Positions 27,828 through 36,397 of a stretch of DNA of 64,000 nt are shown piece after piece; the stretch's first letter is position 1; each line of letters starts with the position of its first letter. The DNA comes from Sphingobium cloacae (GTDB taxonomy: Bacteria > Pseudomonadota > Alphaproteobacteria > Sphingomonadales > Sphingomonadaceae), in NCBI RefSeq assembly GCF_002355855.1, contig NZ_AP017655.1:1736001-1800000 (forward strand), in the 5' to 3' direction. The translations under genes were made by a program, and so were the position numbers. The notes beneath the pieces are model-generated. The model worked only from the letters and a program-made list of their open reading frames with translations. It made no database searches and was not told the DNA's origin.

Positions 27828-29081
27828 ATGTCCCTCGTTCCCGCTTCCCGCCGCAATGCCGCCATCGCCTTCATCCTGGTGACGGCGCTGCTCGACGTGA
27901 TGTCCATGGGCATCGTCATCCCGGTATTGCCGCAACTGATCGAGACGCTGACCGGATCGACCAGCGAGGCGAGCCTGTGGAACGGCGTGTTCGTGGCGCT
28001 GTGGGCGGCGATGCAGTTCCTCTGCTCGCCGGTGATCGGGTCGCTTTCCGACCGGTTCGGGCGGCGGCCGGTGATCCTGATTTCCGTCGCGGGGCTGGCG
28101 ATCGACTATGTGCTGATGGCCCTGGCACCGGACCTGTGGTGGCTGGCGCTGGGGCGGATATTGGCGGGCGTCACCTCTTCCAGCTTCACCTCCACCTTCG
28201 CCTATATGGCGGACATCACGCCGCCCGGCGAACGCGCGCGGGGATATGGCCTGATCGGCGCGGCGTTCAGCGCCGGCTTCGTCGCGGGGCCGCTGGTCGG
28301 CGGCGTGCTGGGCGAAGTGTCGCTGCGCGCGCCCTTCTGGGCGGCGGCGGTTTTGTCGGCCATGGCGTTTCTTTACGGGCTGTTCGTGCTGCCTGAATCG
28401 CTGCCCGCAGAAAAGCGCATGGCCTTTTCGTGGAAGCGCGCCAATCCGTTCGGGGCGCTCAAGCTGCTGCGGTCGCACAGGGAATTGTCGAGCCTCGCCA
28501 TCGTCAACTTCCTGCTCTATTTCGCGCATCACCTCTTTTCAGCGGTGTTCGTGCTCTATGCCGGCGACCGCTATGGCTGGAGCGCGTGGCAGGTGGGGAC
28601 GCTGCTGGCGCTGGTCGGCCTGCTCGACATGGGCGTGCAGGGGATGCTGGTCGGGCCGGTGGTGAAGCGGCTGGGCGACAGCAGGACCATGGTGACCGGC
28701 CTCGCCTTCGGGGCGGTGGGCATCCTGGCCATGGGGCTGGCGAGCAACGGCTGGCTGTTCATCGCGGCGATGTTCCCCAATGCGCTCTGGGGCCTTGCCA
28801 TGCCGACCATCCAGTCGCTGATGACGCAGCGCGTGTCGGAAAATGAGCAGGGGCAGTTGCAGGGCGCGAACAATAGCGTCGGGGCCATTGCGGGCATCGC
28901 CTCGCCGCTCTTCTTCGGCTGGGTCTATTCGGTGTCGATCGGGCCGCAGCCCGCCTTGCCCTTCATCGGCAGCGCCTTCGTGATCGGGGCGGCGGTGCTG
29001 GGCGGCGCGGCGGTGATGGGATGGCTGGCGGGGCGCAACGCCGACGCGCCTTCGCTGGACAAGGGCGGCATAGCGCACTAA
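27828..29081 (+). CDS. MFS drug exporter, TetA-like
   Basis: 417 residues, 12 predicted helices. Drug:H+ antiporter features: motif A GSLSDRFGRRPVILIS after TM2, LLDVMSMGIVIPVLPQL in TM1 and ADITPPGERARGYGLIGAAFSAGFVAGPLVGGVLGE (motif C-like) in TM4-5. It resembles the TCR/Tet subfamily, but chromosomal relatives seldom give tetracycline resistance, so the substrate is not assigned. Probably co-transcribed with the DUF1275 gene. Confidence 0.88.
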   Translation: MSLVPASRRNAAIAFILVTALLDVMSMGIVIPVLPQLIETLTGSTSEASLWNGVFVALWAAMQFLCSPVIGSLSDRFGRRPVILISVAGLAIDYVLMALAPDLWWLALGRILAGVTSSSFTSTFAYMADITPPGERARGYGLIGAAFSAGFVAGPLVGGVLGEVSLRAPFWAAAVLSAMAFLYGLFVLPESLPAEKRMAFSWKRANPFGALKLLRSHRELSSLAIVNFLLYFAHHLFSAVFVLYAGDRYGWSAWQVGTLLALVGLLDMGVQGMLVGPVVKRLGDSRTMVTGLAFGAVGILAMGLASNGWLFIAAMFPNALWGLAMPTIQSLMTQRVSENEQGQLQGANNSVGAIAGIASPLFFGWVYSVSIGPQPALPFIGSAFVIGAAVLGGAAVMGWLAGRNADAPSLDKGGIAH

Positions 29082-29123
29082 CCGCGCGGCATCCCATTTC
29101 TCCGGTCACGCAAAGGCGATTCG

Positions 29124-30683
29124 ATGACGCTGCCCCTTCAGGATTCCATCCTTATCGTGGACTTCGGCAGCCAGGTGACGCAGCTGATCGCGCGGCGCGT
29201 GCGCGAGGCGGGCGTCTATTCGGAGATCGCGCCCTTCAATAGCGCCGCCGAGGCGTTCGAGCGGCTGAAGCCCAAGGGGATCATCCTGTCGGGCGGCCCC
29301 TCCTCCGTGATGTGGGAAGACAGCCCGCGCGCGCCGCAGCATTTCTTCGACGCGGGGATTCCGATCCTGGGCATCTGCTATGGCCAGCAGACGATGATGC
29401 AGCAGATGGGCGGCACCGTCGAAGGCGGCGAGAGCGGCGAGTTCGGCCGCGCCTTCATCGAGGTGAAGAAGGGCTGCGCGCTGTTCGACGGGCTGTGGAG
29501 CGAGGGCGAAAAGCATCAGGTGTGGATGAGCCATGGCGACAAGGTGACGCGCCTCGCGCCCGGTTTCGAGGTCGTGGCGGTGAGCGAGGGCGCGCCCTAT
29601 GCCATCACCGCGAACGAGGAAAAGCGCTTCTACGCGACGCAATTCCATCCGGAGGTCGTGCATACGCCCGACGGCGCGAAGCTACTCGCCAATTTCGTGC
29701 GCCATGTCTGCGGCCTGGCGGGCGACTGGACCATGGCCGAGTTCCGCGCGACCAAGATCGCGGACATCCGCGCGCAGGTGGGCGAAGGCCGGGTGATTTG
29801 CGGCCTGTCGGGCGGCGTCGACAGCGCGGTCGCGGCCGTGCTGATCCATGAGGCGATCGGGGATCAGTTGACCTGCGTCTTCGTCGACCACGGTCTGATG
29901 CGGCTGGGCGAGGCGGAGCAGGTCGTGAGCCTCTTCCGCGAGCATTATGGCATCAAACTGGTCCATGTGAACGCGGAGGAGCGGTTCCTGAACGGCCTTG
30001 CGGGCCTGACCGACCCCGAAAAGAAGCGCAAGTTCATCGGCGGCGAGTTCATCGCCCTGTTCGAGGAAGAGGCGAAGGCGGTCGGCGGCGCCGACTTCCT
30101 GGCGCAGGGGACGCTCTATCCCGACGTGATCGAATCGGTGTCCTTCACCGGCGGGCCTTCGGTCACGATCAAGAGCCACCACAATGTCGGCGGCCTGCCC
30201 GAACGGATGAACATGAAGCTGGTCGAGCCGCTGCGCGAACTGTTCAAGGACGAAGTGCGCGTACTAGGCCGGGAACTGGGCCTGCCGGAGATTTTCGTGG
30301 GCCGCCACCCCTTCCCCGGCCCCGGCCTTGCCATCCGCATCCCCGGCGAAGTCAGCAAGGAACGCTGCGACATATTGCGCAAGGCCGATGCCATCTATCT
30401 GGAGGAAATCCGCAATGCGGGCCTCTATGACGCGATCTGGCAGGCTTTCGCGGTGCTCCTCCCCGTGCGGACGGTGGGCGTGATGGGCGACCACCGCACC
30501 TATGACTCGGTGTGCGCGCTGCGGGCCGTGACGTCGACCGACGGCATGACGGCGGACATCTATCCCTTCGACGCCGCGTTCCTCAGCCGCGTGGCGACGC
30601 GGATCATCAATGAGGTCAAGGGCATCAACCGGGTCGTCTACGACTATACCAGCAAGCCGCCCGGCACCATCGAGTGGGAATAA
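29124..30683 (+). CDS. guaA: GMP synthase (glutamine-hydrolysing); island insertion target
   Basis: Converts XMP to GMP with glutamine. 519 residues. Glutamine amidotransferase domain: [13 protein letters not shown], nucleophile Cys in [27 protein letters not shown]-pyrophosphatase domain: [19 protein letters not shown]-terminal dimerisation domain ends [20 protein letters not shown]. The coding end is intact although an integrase gene begins about 320 bp downstream. The guaA 3' end is a known island attachment site that regenerates the gene. Confidence 0.98.
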   Translation: MTLPLQDSILIVDFGSQVTQLIARRVREAGVYSEIAPFNSAAEAFERLKPKGIILSGGPSSVMWEDSPRAPQHFFDAGIPILGICYGQQTMMQQMGGTVEGGESGEFGRAFIEVKKGCALFDGLWSEGEKHQVWMSHGDKVTRLAPGFEVVAVSEGAPYAITANEEKRFYATQFHPEVVHTPDGAKLLANFVRHVCGLAGDWTMAEFRATKIADIRAQVGEGRVICGLSGGVDSAVAAVLIHEAIGDQLTCVFVDHGLMRLGEAEQVVSLFREHYGIKLVHVNAEERFLNGLAGLTDPEKKRKFIGGEFIALFEEEAKAVGGADFLAQGTLYPDVIESVSFTGGPSVTIKSHHNVGGLPERMNMKLVEPLRELFKDEVRVLGRELGLPEIFVGRHPFPGPGLAIRIPGEVSKERCDILRKADAIYLEEIRNAGLYDAIWQAFAVLLPVRTVGVMGDHRTYDSVCALRAVTSTDGMTADIYPFDAAFLSRVATRIINEVKGINRVVYDYTSKPPGTIEWE

Positions 30684-30690
30684 TTTTTGC
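30658..30690 (+). other. Probable attL of the guaA-integrated island
   Basis: The last codons of guaA (CCGCCCGGCACCATCGAGTGGG... then TAA) coincide with the core used by guaA-targeting integrases, and an integrase gene reads away from it. No second copy occurs in the window, so the matching attR must lie beyond position 64000. The exact crossover cannot be fixed from one end. Confidence 0.6.
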
Positions 30691-30798
30691 CCTTCCGGGC
30701 GTGTCCGAAATCACGCTATAATACGACATAAGCAAATGAAAATACTGAAAAAATCTCTCCGAGACTTTCAGCATCTATCGCCGGGTTAGCCTCCCGCT

Positions 30799-30956
30799 TG
30801 ACGGTATGGCCGGCGGTATGGCGCGTCTTGTCTCAACCGAAAAACGCATATACCGTCAGGGGTAAGAGAGCTTCGGACGGTATATTTTTTGGCCTAAGCA
30901 ACTGTAAGTGCTAAATAAAATCCTGTCAGGTGGCGCAATTTTGGCCTGACGGTATA
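30799..30956. repeat. TGACGGTATA repeats in front of the integrase gene
   Basis: TGACGGTAT at 30799-30807, its inverse TATACCGTCAGG at 30849-30860, GACGGTATA at 30876-30884 and CCTGACGGTATA at 30945-30956. The 12-bp inverse and the last copy are exact reverse complements. Clustered direct and inverted short repeats between an att core and its integrase gene are the layout of recombinase arm-type or excisionase sites. The 317-bp region otherwise holds no gene. Confidence 0.7.
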
Positions 30957-31000
30957 ATTGGTTGCTCTCCTTCATTTTTTGACGGGACTGGAGGGTGCAG

Positions 31001-32257
31001 ATGCTGACCGACACCGCTATCAAGGCACTGAAACCAAAAGATAAATTATACAAGATTGTGGATCGTGACGGTATGTACGTCGTGATCCAACCTTCGGGTT
31101 CAATCGTGTTCCGCTTGGACTACCGGCTCAACGGCCGTCGGGAGACCTTGACGTTGGGTCGTTATGGCCCGGCGGGGCTGTCTCTGGCCCGGGCGCGTGA
31201 GAAGCTGATTGATGCCAAGCGCGCCATTTCCGAGGGTCGCTCGCCGGCGCAGGAAAAGCAGCGCGAGAAGCGGAGGATCAAGGAAGCCAAGAGCTTCGGC
31301 CAGTTCGGTGAACGCTGGCTTCAGGAAGCGAGGATGGCGGACAGTACACGCGCGATGCGGCGGTCGATCTTCGAGCGCGACATCCTCCCGGCGTTTCGCA
31401 ATCGACTGCTAACCGAGATCCTGCCAGAGGATCTGCGCGGGTTGTGCGCGAAGGTAAAGGAACGCGGGGCACCGGCAACAGCGGTCCACGTCAGAGACAT
31501 TGTGAAGTTGGTGTTCGCCTTCGCCATCCTGCACGGGGAGAAGGTCGCCAACCCGGCCGACGAGGTTGGCCCATCGTCGATCGCGACCTTCGTGCCGAAG
31601 GACAGGTCGCTATCTCCCGCGGAGATACGCATCATGCTCGGACAGCTTGAGCATGTCCCGACGCTGCCGACGATCCGTCTCGGGATAAGGCTGATTCTGC
31701 TCTCGATGGTGCGAAAGAGCGAATTGCAGGATGCAGTCTGGGACGAGGTCGATTTTGAGAACGCCGTCTGGTCGATCCCCAAGGAGCGAATGAAGCGCTC
31801 GAAGGCGCACAACGTCTATCTATCGCAGCAAATGCTCGACATCTTCATCGCTCTCAAGACCTGCGCCGGAAACTCGAAATACGTCCTGCCGTCGCGCTAC
31901 GACGCTGACGCGCCGATGTCGCGGGCCACGTTCAATCGGGTCACGACGGCAGTGGTGGTGCGGGCCAAGAGGGAAGGAATGCCGCTAGAGTCCTTTACGG
32001 TTCACGATCTCCGACGCACCGGCTCGACTCTGCTGAACGAACTGGGCTTTAACAGCGACTGGATCGAGAAGTGCTTGGCGCACGAGGATGGACGATCCTC
32101 ACGGGGCATCTACAATAAGGCGGAATATGAGCATCAGCGCCGGCACATGATCCAGGAATGGTCCAATATCGTGGACGCTTGGGTCGTGGGGGAGAAATAC
32201 ACGCCGACCCTTTATCCGCCGACAATGGACCTGCTTACGCCCGAGCCGGATGTTTGA
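31001..32257 (+). CDS. int: Tyrosine recombinase (P4-type integrase)
   Basis: 418 residues from ATG 31001, with GGAGGG upstream. The N-terminal DUF4102 arm-binding domain (LTDTAIKALKPKDKLYKIVDRDGMYVVIQPSG) and SAM-like core-binding domain precede the catalytic domain. Catalytic residues: Arg in SMVRKSELQDAVWDEVDF, HDLRRTGSTLLNELGF (HxxR), CLAHEDGRSSRGIYNKAEY (His and nucleophile Tyr). All are present, so it should be active. It integrates and excises the island at guaA. Confidence 0.95.
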   Translation: MLTDTAIKALKPKDKLYKIVDRDGMYVVIQPSGSIVFRLDYRLNGRRETLTLGRYGPAGLSLARAREKLIDAKRAISEGRSPAQEKQREKRRIKEAKSFGQFGERWLQEARMADSTRAMRRSIFERDILPAFRNRLLTEILPEDLRGLCAKVKERGAPATAVHVRDIVKLVFAFAILHGEKVANPADEVGPSSIATFVPKDRSLSPAEIRIMLGQLEHVPTLPTIRLGIRLILLSMVRKSELQDAVWDEVDFENAVWSIPKERMKRSKAHNVYLSQQMLDIFIALKTCAGNSKYVLPSRYDADAPMSRATFNRVTTAVVVRAKREGMPLESFTVHDLRRTGSTLLNELGFNSDWIEKCLAHEDGRSSRGIYNKAEYEHQRRHMIQEWSNIVDAWVVGEKYTPTLYPPTMDLLTPEPDV

Positions 32258-32519
32258 TGGGGCGGGTCTTGCGAAGCTGGACATCGGGCATGGGTGCGCG
32301 TTTCACGGTTTTCGCGCGTGAGGCGCGGCGGCGCTCCTCGAGCCAGGCTTCGACTTCGGCGAGGTCCCAGACCACGCAGCGAGGCGTAAGATAGAAGCGC
32401 TGCGGAAATTCACCGCGCTGCTCCATGTCGTAGATGGTCGTGTCGGCCAACGGGACGATTTGCCGAAGCTCATGGCGCCGGATGGTCCGTGTCACGGCGA
32501 GAGGTTCTTGTGATTTCAT
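32235..32519 (-). CDS. AlpA-family regulator / excisionase-like protein
   Basis: 94 residues. Short MerR-like helix-turn-helix of the AlpA family: HELRQIVPLADTTIYDMEQRGEFPQRFYLTPRCVVWDLAEVEAWLEERR. In P4-like elements AlpA activates integrase expression or acts in excision. It faces the integrase gene, and the two stop ends overlap by 23 bp, so their mRNAs would be antisense at the ends. A basic C-terminal tail (RAKTVKRAPMPDVQLRKTRP) is probably disordered. Confidence 0.87.
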   Translation of the reverse strand: MKSQEPLAVTRTIRRHELRQIVPLADTTIYDMEQRGEFPQRFYLTPRCVVWDLAEVEAWLEERRRASRAKTVKRAPMPDVQLRKTRPIKHPARA

Positions 32520-32675
32520 CAGAGGCCTCCGTCAGCCATTGGGTTCGACGGATAGAAGTCGATAGACGACGTTGAAAGAAAGCCCGGATTGAGGGGCGTA
32601 GAACAGTATCGCGCTCTGGCGTGCATATCGGATAAGGCGCGGCCATCGCCGCGCCCAGCCAGACCTCCAATCGGT

Positions 32676-33183
32676 TCATTTGGATGATCGGCGATACCGG
32701 CCCTTCCGGCGTGAGCCGACGTAGCATATGAGACCAGCCACCTTGAGCGCGGCGATGTCCCGACGCGCGGTTTTCAGGCTAACCGCCCACATTGCCACAA
32801 TATCCCGTGCGTCACTTCGACCTGCCGCGACTCGGTCGAGAAACCAGTGCTGCCGCTCGTTGAGTTCGGCCCGATCAGGGACATTTATAGGGTCGCGTTC
32901 AGGGACACGTTCAGGGACATTTTTCCGCCCGCCCGTTGCCGATCGTCCCCCTGCGGCTTCCCCGGCGGCATAGGCTTCGCGCGCTCTGACCAGGGAAATG
33001 CGATCCACTGGCCCGGTCAGCGGGATGGCTGCCGGCCCATCAATCAGGCCGAGAACGAAGGCCCTGATGACTGGGGACGAGACCACCAGCCGCAGGAAAT
33101 AGACGCTGTCTGGCCCGTGCTGGCCTGAGAGCCAGTGCTTGACGGTTCGCTCGCTTGCGTCCGTCTGGCGCATGAGCTGCTTA
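32676..33183 (-). pseudogene. HTH/winged-helix protein truncated by an IS5-family element
   Basis: About 169 codons remain. The visible N-terminal part (QLMRQTDASERTVKHWLSGQHGPDSVYFLRLVVSSPVIRAFVLGLIDG) is a helix-turn-helix module common near integrases. The middle holds a Pro/Glu/Arg run (VPERVPERDPINVPDR) and the end a winged-helix-like LNERQHWFLDRVAAG...TARRDIAALKVAGLICYVGSRRKGRYRR. Reading upstream, the frame runs straight into the left inverted repeat of an IS. No continuation is recognisable beyond the ISs, so the 5' end is lost. A fusion start inside the IS (ATG 33197) could still give protein. Confidence 0.65.
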
Positions 33184-34018
33184 GGGTCAGGACCCATTGA
33201 TATGAGCGTCGCGATCTGATTCAGGCTCCGCGAGGAGACCGGGATGAGCGACCTGTTTTGACTAACGGATGAGCAGATGGAGCGGCTGCGGCCGTTCTTT
33301 CCGAAGAGCCATGGCAAGCCTCGAGTGGATGACCGGCGGGTGCTGAGCGGCATCGTGTTCGTCAACCGCAACGGGCTGCGCTGGCGCGATGCTCCTGGCG
33401 CGTACGGGCCGCACAAGATGCTGTACAACCGCTGGAAGCGCTGGGGTGAGGCAGGCGTGTTCACGCGCATCATGGAAGGTCTGGCTGCGGTGGGCGCCGA
33501 ACCCAAAACGGTGATGATCGACGCGACCTACCTGAAGGCGCACCGCACGGCATCGAGCCTGCGGGTAAAAAGGGGGATCTCGGCCGCCTGATCGGACGCA
33601 CGAAAGGCGGCATGAACGCCAAGCTCCATGCCGTCGCCGACGCGAACGGTCGCCCCTTGAGCTTCTTCATGACCGCCGGTCAGGTCAGCGACTACACCGG
33701 TGCGGCCGCGCTGCTGGACGACCTGCCAAAAGCGCAGTGGCTGCTCGGCGACCGCGGCTACGACGCCGACTGGTTCAGGGACGCTCTTCAGGCCAAGGGC
33801 ATCCAGCCTTGCATCCCAGGCCGCAGGTCGCGCAACGGGCCCGTCCGGTACGATAAGCGCCGCTATCGGCGCGGCAGCCGCATCGAGATCATGTTCGGCC
33901 GCCTCAAAGACTGGCGCCGCGTCGCCACCCGCTACGATCGCTGCCCTACGGCCTTCTTCTCCGCCATCGCCCTCGCTGCCACCGTCATCTTCTGGCTGTG
34001 ATCAACGAGTCCTGACCC
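33184..34018 (+). mobile_element. IS5-family (IS427-group) insertion sequence, copy A
   Basis: 835 bp bounded by GGGTCAGGAC at the left and its complement GTCCTGACCC at the right, with a TA duplication on each side (33182-33183 and 34019-34020). Size, DDE transposase in two frames and TA target fit the IS427 group. It cuts the HTH gene on its left. Confidence 0.85.
33244..34001 (+). pseudogene. IS427-group transposase with early stop codon (copy A)
   Basis: Reads MSDLF then TGA (33259-33261) where relatives have Trp, then LTDEQMERLRPFFPKSHGKPRVDDRRVLSG, so a TGG-to-TGA change stops it at codon 6. Restart at ATG 33277 is possible. The second frame joins after A5G5 at 33567-33576 by the usual -1 frameshift. 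DDE residues are retained: MIDATYLKAH, LLGDRGYDADWF, SRIEIMFGRLKDWRR. Probably inactive unless restart works. Confidence 0.75.
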
Positions 34019-34020
34019 TA

Positions 34021-34864
34021 TGTTGGGAACCTATATATCTAACTGATATTATATGGTAAATATCCTGTATCTGTAGGTATGTGCAGGAGTGGGCATGTCG
34101 CCTCATCTGTTCTGGCTGTCGGATGAAGCCTGGGCGGCGATTGAGCCGCATCTTCCACGCGGCAAGGCGGGCAAGCCGCGTGTCGATGATCGGACGGTGA
34201 TTTCCGGTATCTTGCATGTGCTCAAGACCGGGTGCCGGTGGCGCGATGTTCCGGCAGCTTATGGACCGCCGACCACGATTTACAATCGTTTCAATCGCTG
34301 GTCGCAGCGCCGCATCTGGCAGCGCCTGTTCGAGAAGGTTGCGGCGTCAGGGCCGGTACCAAAGGAACTGTCGATCGACAGCAGCCATGTCAAAGCGCAC
34401 CGTTCGGCAGCGGGCTCAAAAAGGGGGAATATGAAGAAGCGATTGGGCGCTCGCGCGGCGGAAGGACGTGCAAGATCCATTGCCTGGCCGACGATCGCGG
34501 CAGACCGGTCGCCATCACCCTGACGCCAGGCAATATCGCCGACATCAGCATCGCTATCCCGCTGCTCGGGTCGGTGGCACCGCCAAAACGCTTGCTCGCC
34601 GACAAGGCCTATGACGCCGACAGCCTGCGTAAATGGCTCGCGGCAAGGCAGGGCAAGGCCGTCATCCCGTCGACGGCCGCACGCCGGACACCATATCCTC
34701 TCGATCGGCGTATCTATCGCCGGAGAAATGTCATCGAGCGTCTCTTCGGGCGCCTCAAAAACTGGCGGCGCATCGCTACCAGATACGATCGACACGCACA
34801 CAACTATCTCGCCGCCATCGCTCTCGTCGCTGCCGTCACCGAGTGGGCCAAATGAGTCCCCAAC
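34021..34864 (+). mobile_element. IS5-family insertion sequence, copy B
   Basis: About 844 bp with ends GTTGGGAAC (34022-34030) and GTCCCCAAC (34856-34864), an imperfect inverted repeat. CTA lies on both flanks (34018-34020 and 34865-34867). It is a different element from copy A and abuts it directly, using the target at copy A's right edge. The left 70 bp are strikingly AT-rich (ATATATCTAACTGATATTAT), probably the transposase promoter. Confidence 0.78.
34095..34855 (+). CDS. IS427-group transposase, programmed -1 frameshift (copy B)
   Basis: Frame 1 starts MSPHLFWLSDEAWAAIEPHLPRGKAGKPRVDDRTVISGI (ATG 34095, GTG 34089 possible). It shifts at CAAAAAGGGGG (34417-34427) into the second frame, GEYEEAIGRSRGGRTCKIHCLADDRGRPV. 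The DDE triad is carried by LSIDSSHVKAH, LLADKAYDADSL and RNVIERLFGRLKNWRR. Both frames look intact, so the element may be active. Confidence 0.82.
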
Positions 34865-35002
34865 CTAGGGAATGTTGTTAACTGCTTCATTCTGCCTGTC
34901 CATTCTATGTCGTCGCATACCTATCCCATTATGAACTTGCCGCACCTTGGTGACGACGGGCGTTTGCGTCATCAGGCAAGGCGGCTGTCGTGGCGCCATG
35001 AT

Positions 35003-35971
35003 TTAAAGATGCGCGTTGAAACGGGGCACGACGTAGGTGCCAAGCTCCTCGACCACCTCGGGGGCGGGGCGGCGGCCATATTTGAGGTTGAGGATGATGT
35101 GATCGACGCCAATCGTTTCCAGCGTTTCCAGAAGCGTCAGCAGATGGTCGCGTCCCAGCCTGAAGCCCAGGTGGATCGGTGACGGGGGCGTGGCCGGATG
35201 TGCGTCGAGATCGATATAGAGCGACTGAAAAAACGGCTTGTAGGTCTCGCCGACCTGCGCCTTGACCGACTCCCGCCAATTCTGCACGAACAGTTGCTGT
35301 GCCTGGGGCGGCCGCGGGTAAGTCATCCATCCGCTGCTCTCCCGCGCGATCCAGTCCAGGGATTGGCGGCTGTTCCCCGTCACGAAGAAGGGGATTTCGT
35401 TCGTGGTAGGCTTCGGGATCAGGTCGGCGCCTGCCAGCAGGCCACGGCTCCACTGTAAAGGCTCGAAGCTGGTGCTCTGCACTCGGCGGATGATGTCGAG
35501 ATTTTCACGGAAGACGTCGCCCCGCTGGTCCGGGTCCACGCCGAAGGCGGGAAATTCCACTGGGCGATCGCCTGTGGCGACTCCCAGGAGCAGGCGACCA
35601 TCACTCAGCCGGTCTACGCTCGCGGCGGCTTTGGCCGTATGAAGCGGATGGCGCAGCGGGATCGCGATCGATGCGGTCCCGAGTGCGATCCTTGAGGTCC
35701 GGGCAGCGATGAAGCCGAGATAGACCCACGGATCGAAGACCTGTCCCACGTCGCCGAAACTCGGATCGCGCAAGGGTACGTCCCGGAACCAGAGCGTGGA
35801 GAAGCCAAGCTCTTCCGCGCAATTGGCCAGCTCGACCTGGCTGAGCATGGCCGGAGCATCGCCCTGGAACGCCTCAATAGGGAAGAATAGCCCTAGGCTA
35901 AGGTGGCCAGCCTTGAAGGTGTAGCGGAACCCGCGATGCTGTTGGTAGGGGATAGTATTGGGCTGATACAT
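35003..35971 (-). CDS. LLM-class flavin-dependent oxidoreductase
   Basis: 322 residues from ATG 35971, chosen because AAGGAAAT lies 7 bp upstream; ATG 36010 is an alternative. Luciferase-like TIM barrel (YTFKAGHLSLGLFFPIEAF, ELGFSTLWFRDVPLRDPSFG, LGFIAARTSRIALGTASIAIPLRHPLHTAKAAASVDRLSDGRLLLGVATGDRP). These enzymes use reduced flavin to oxidise or reduce small organics. Substrate unknown. It lies directly behind an ArsR gene on the same strand, so the two form a unit, probably under that regulator. Confidence 0.88.
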   Translation of the reverse strand: MYQPNTIPYQQHRGFRYTFKAGHLSLGLFFPIEAFQGDAPAMLSQVELANCAEELGFSTLWFRDVPLRDPSFGDVGQVFDPWVYLGFIAARTSRIALGTASIAIPLRHPLHTAKAAASVDRLSDGRLLLGVATGDRPVEFPAFGVDPDQRGDVFRENLDIIRRVQSTSFEPLQWSRGLLAGADLIPKPTTNEIPFFVTGNSRQSLDWIARESSGWMTYPRPPQAQQLFVQNWRESVKAQVGETYKPFFQSLYIDLDAHPATPPSPIHLGFRLGRDHLLTLLETLETIGVDHIILNLKYGRRPAPEVVEELGTYVVPRFNAHL

Positions 35972-36012
35972 CTTTATTTCCTTGATGGTTAGCTTCTCCG
36001 GCACGCGCATCG

Positions 36013-36318
36013 TCAAATCAGGGCTTCAAGGTTTTCTAGGTAGGTCGAGATGTTTTCGCCATGGCGCTTGTAATAGGTCCAGGGACCGACACGCTTTGAT
36101 GTGACCAGTCGGGCGCGCTGCAACGACGCCAGATACAGGGACACCGTCGACTGGGAGAGGCCGACCCGTTCCTGGATGGCGCTCACGCAAACACCGACCT
36201 GTTCGGGATCGACTTCCTGCCCCGGAAAATTCTCGCGAGGGTTCTTCAACCAGCCGAGGATTGCGAGGCGGGTCGGGTTATCCAGAGCCTTCAGGGTATC
36301 GCTGACGTTCGTATTCAT
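36013..36318 (-). CDS. Small ArsR-family regulator (copy 1)
   Basis: 101 residues from ATG 36318 (MNTNVSDTLKALDNPTRLAIL). Winged helix with recognition helix VGLSQSTVSLYLASLQRARLVTSKRVGPWTYYKRH. Between helices lies GQEVDPEQVGVCVSAIQE, with one Cys in the same place as in copy 2 (40122-40427), with which it shares most residues. No metal-binding CxC is seen, so a redox or electrophile-sensing Cys is plausible but unproven. No ribosome site is visible. Followed by the LLM oxidoreductase gene. Confidence 0.87.
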   Translation of the reverse strand: MNTNVSDTLKALDNPTRLAILGWLKNPRENFPGQEVDPEQVGVCVSAIQERVGLSQSTVSLYLASLQRARLVTSKRVGPWTYYKRHGENISTYLENLEALI

Positions 36319-36397
36319 CGGTACGCGCCATCTTGTTCCCGGCGGCCGCAGGCGGAAGCGCGAGCCGCGTCCAGAGGTCCGGACGCGGCTCGCAAGC

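Noticed and set aside
30684..30998. CRISPR-like repeat array upstream of the integrase
   Set aside because: The repeats are about 10 bp, in both orientations and unevenly spaced; recombinase or regulator sites explain them better.
30856..31053. Minus-strand 65-codon frame before the integrase gene
   Set aside because: It overlaps the integrase start and the arm-type repeats, has no ribosome site and no family resemblance.
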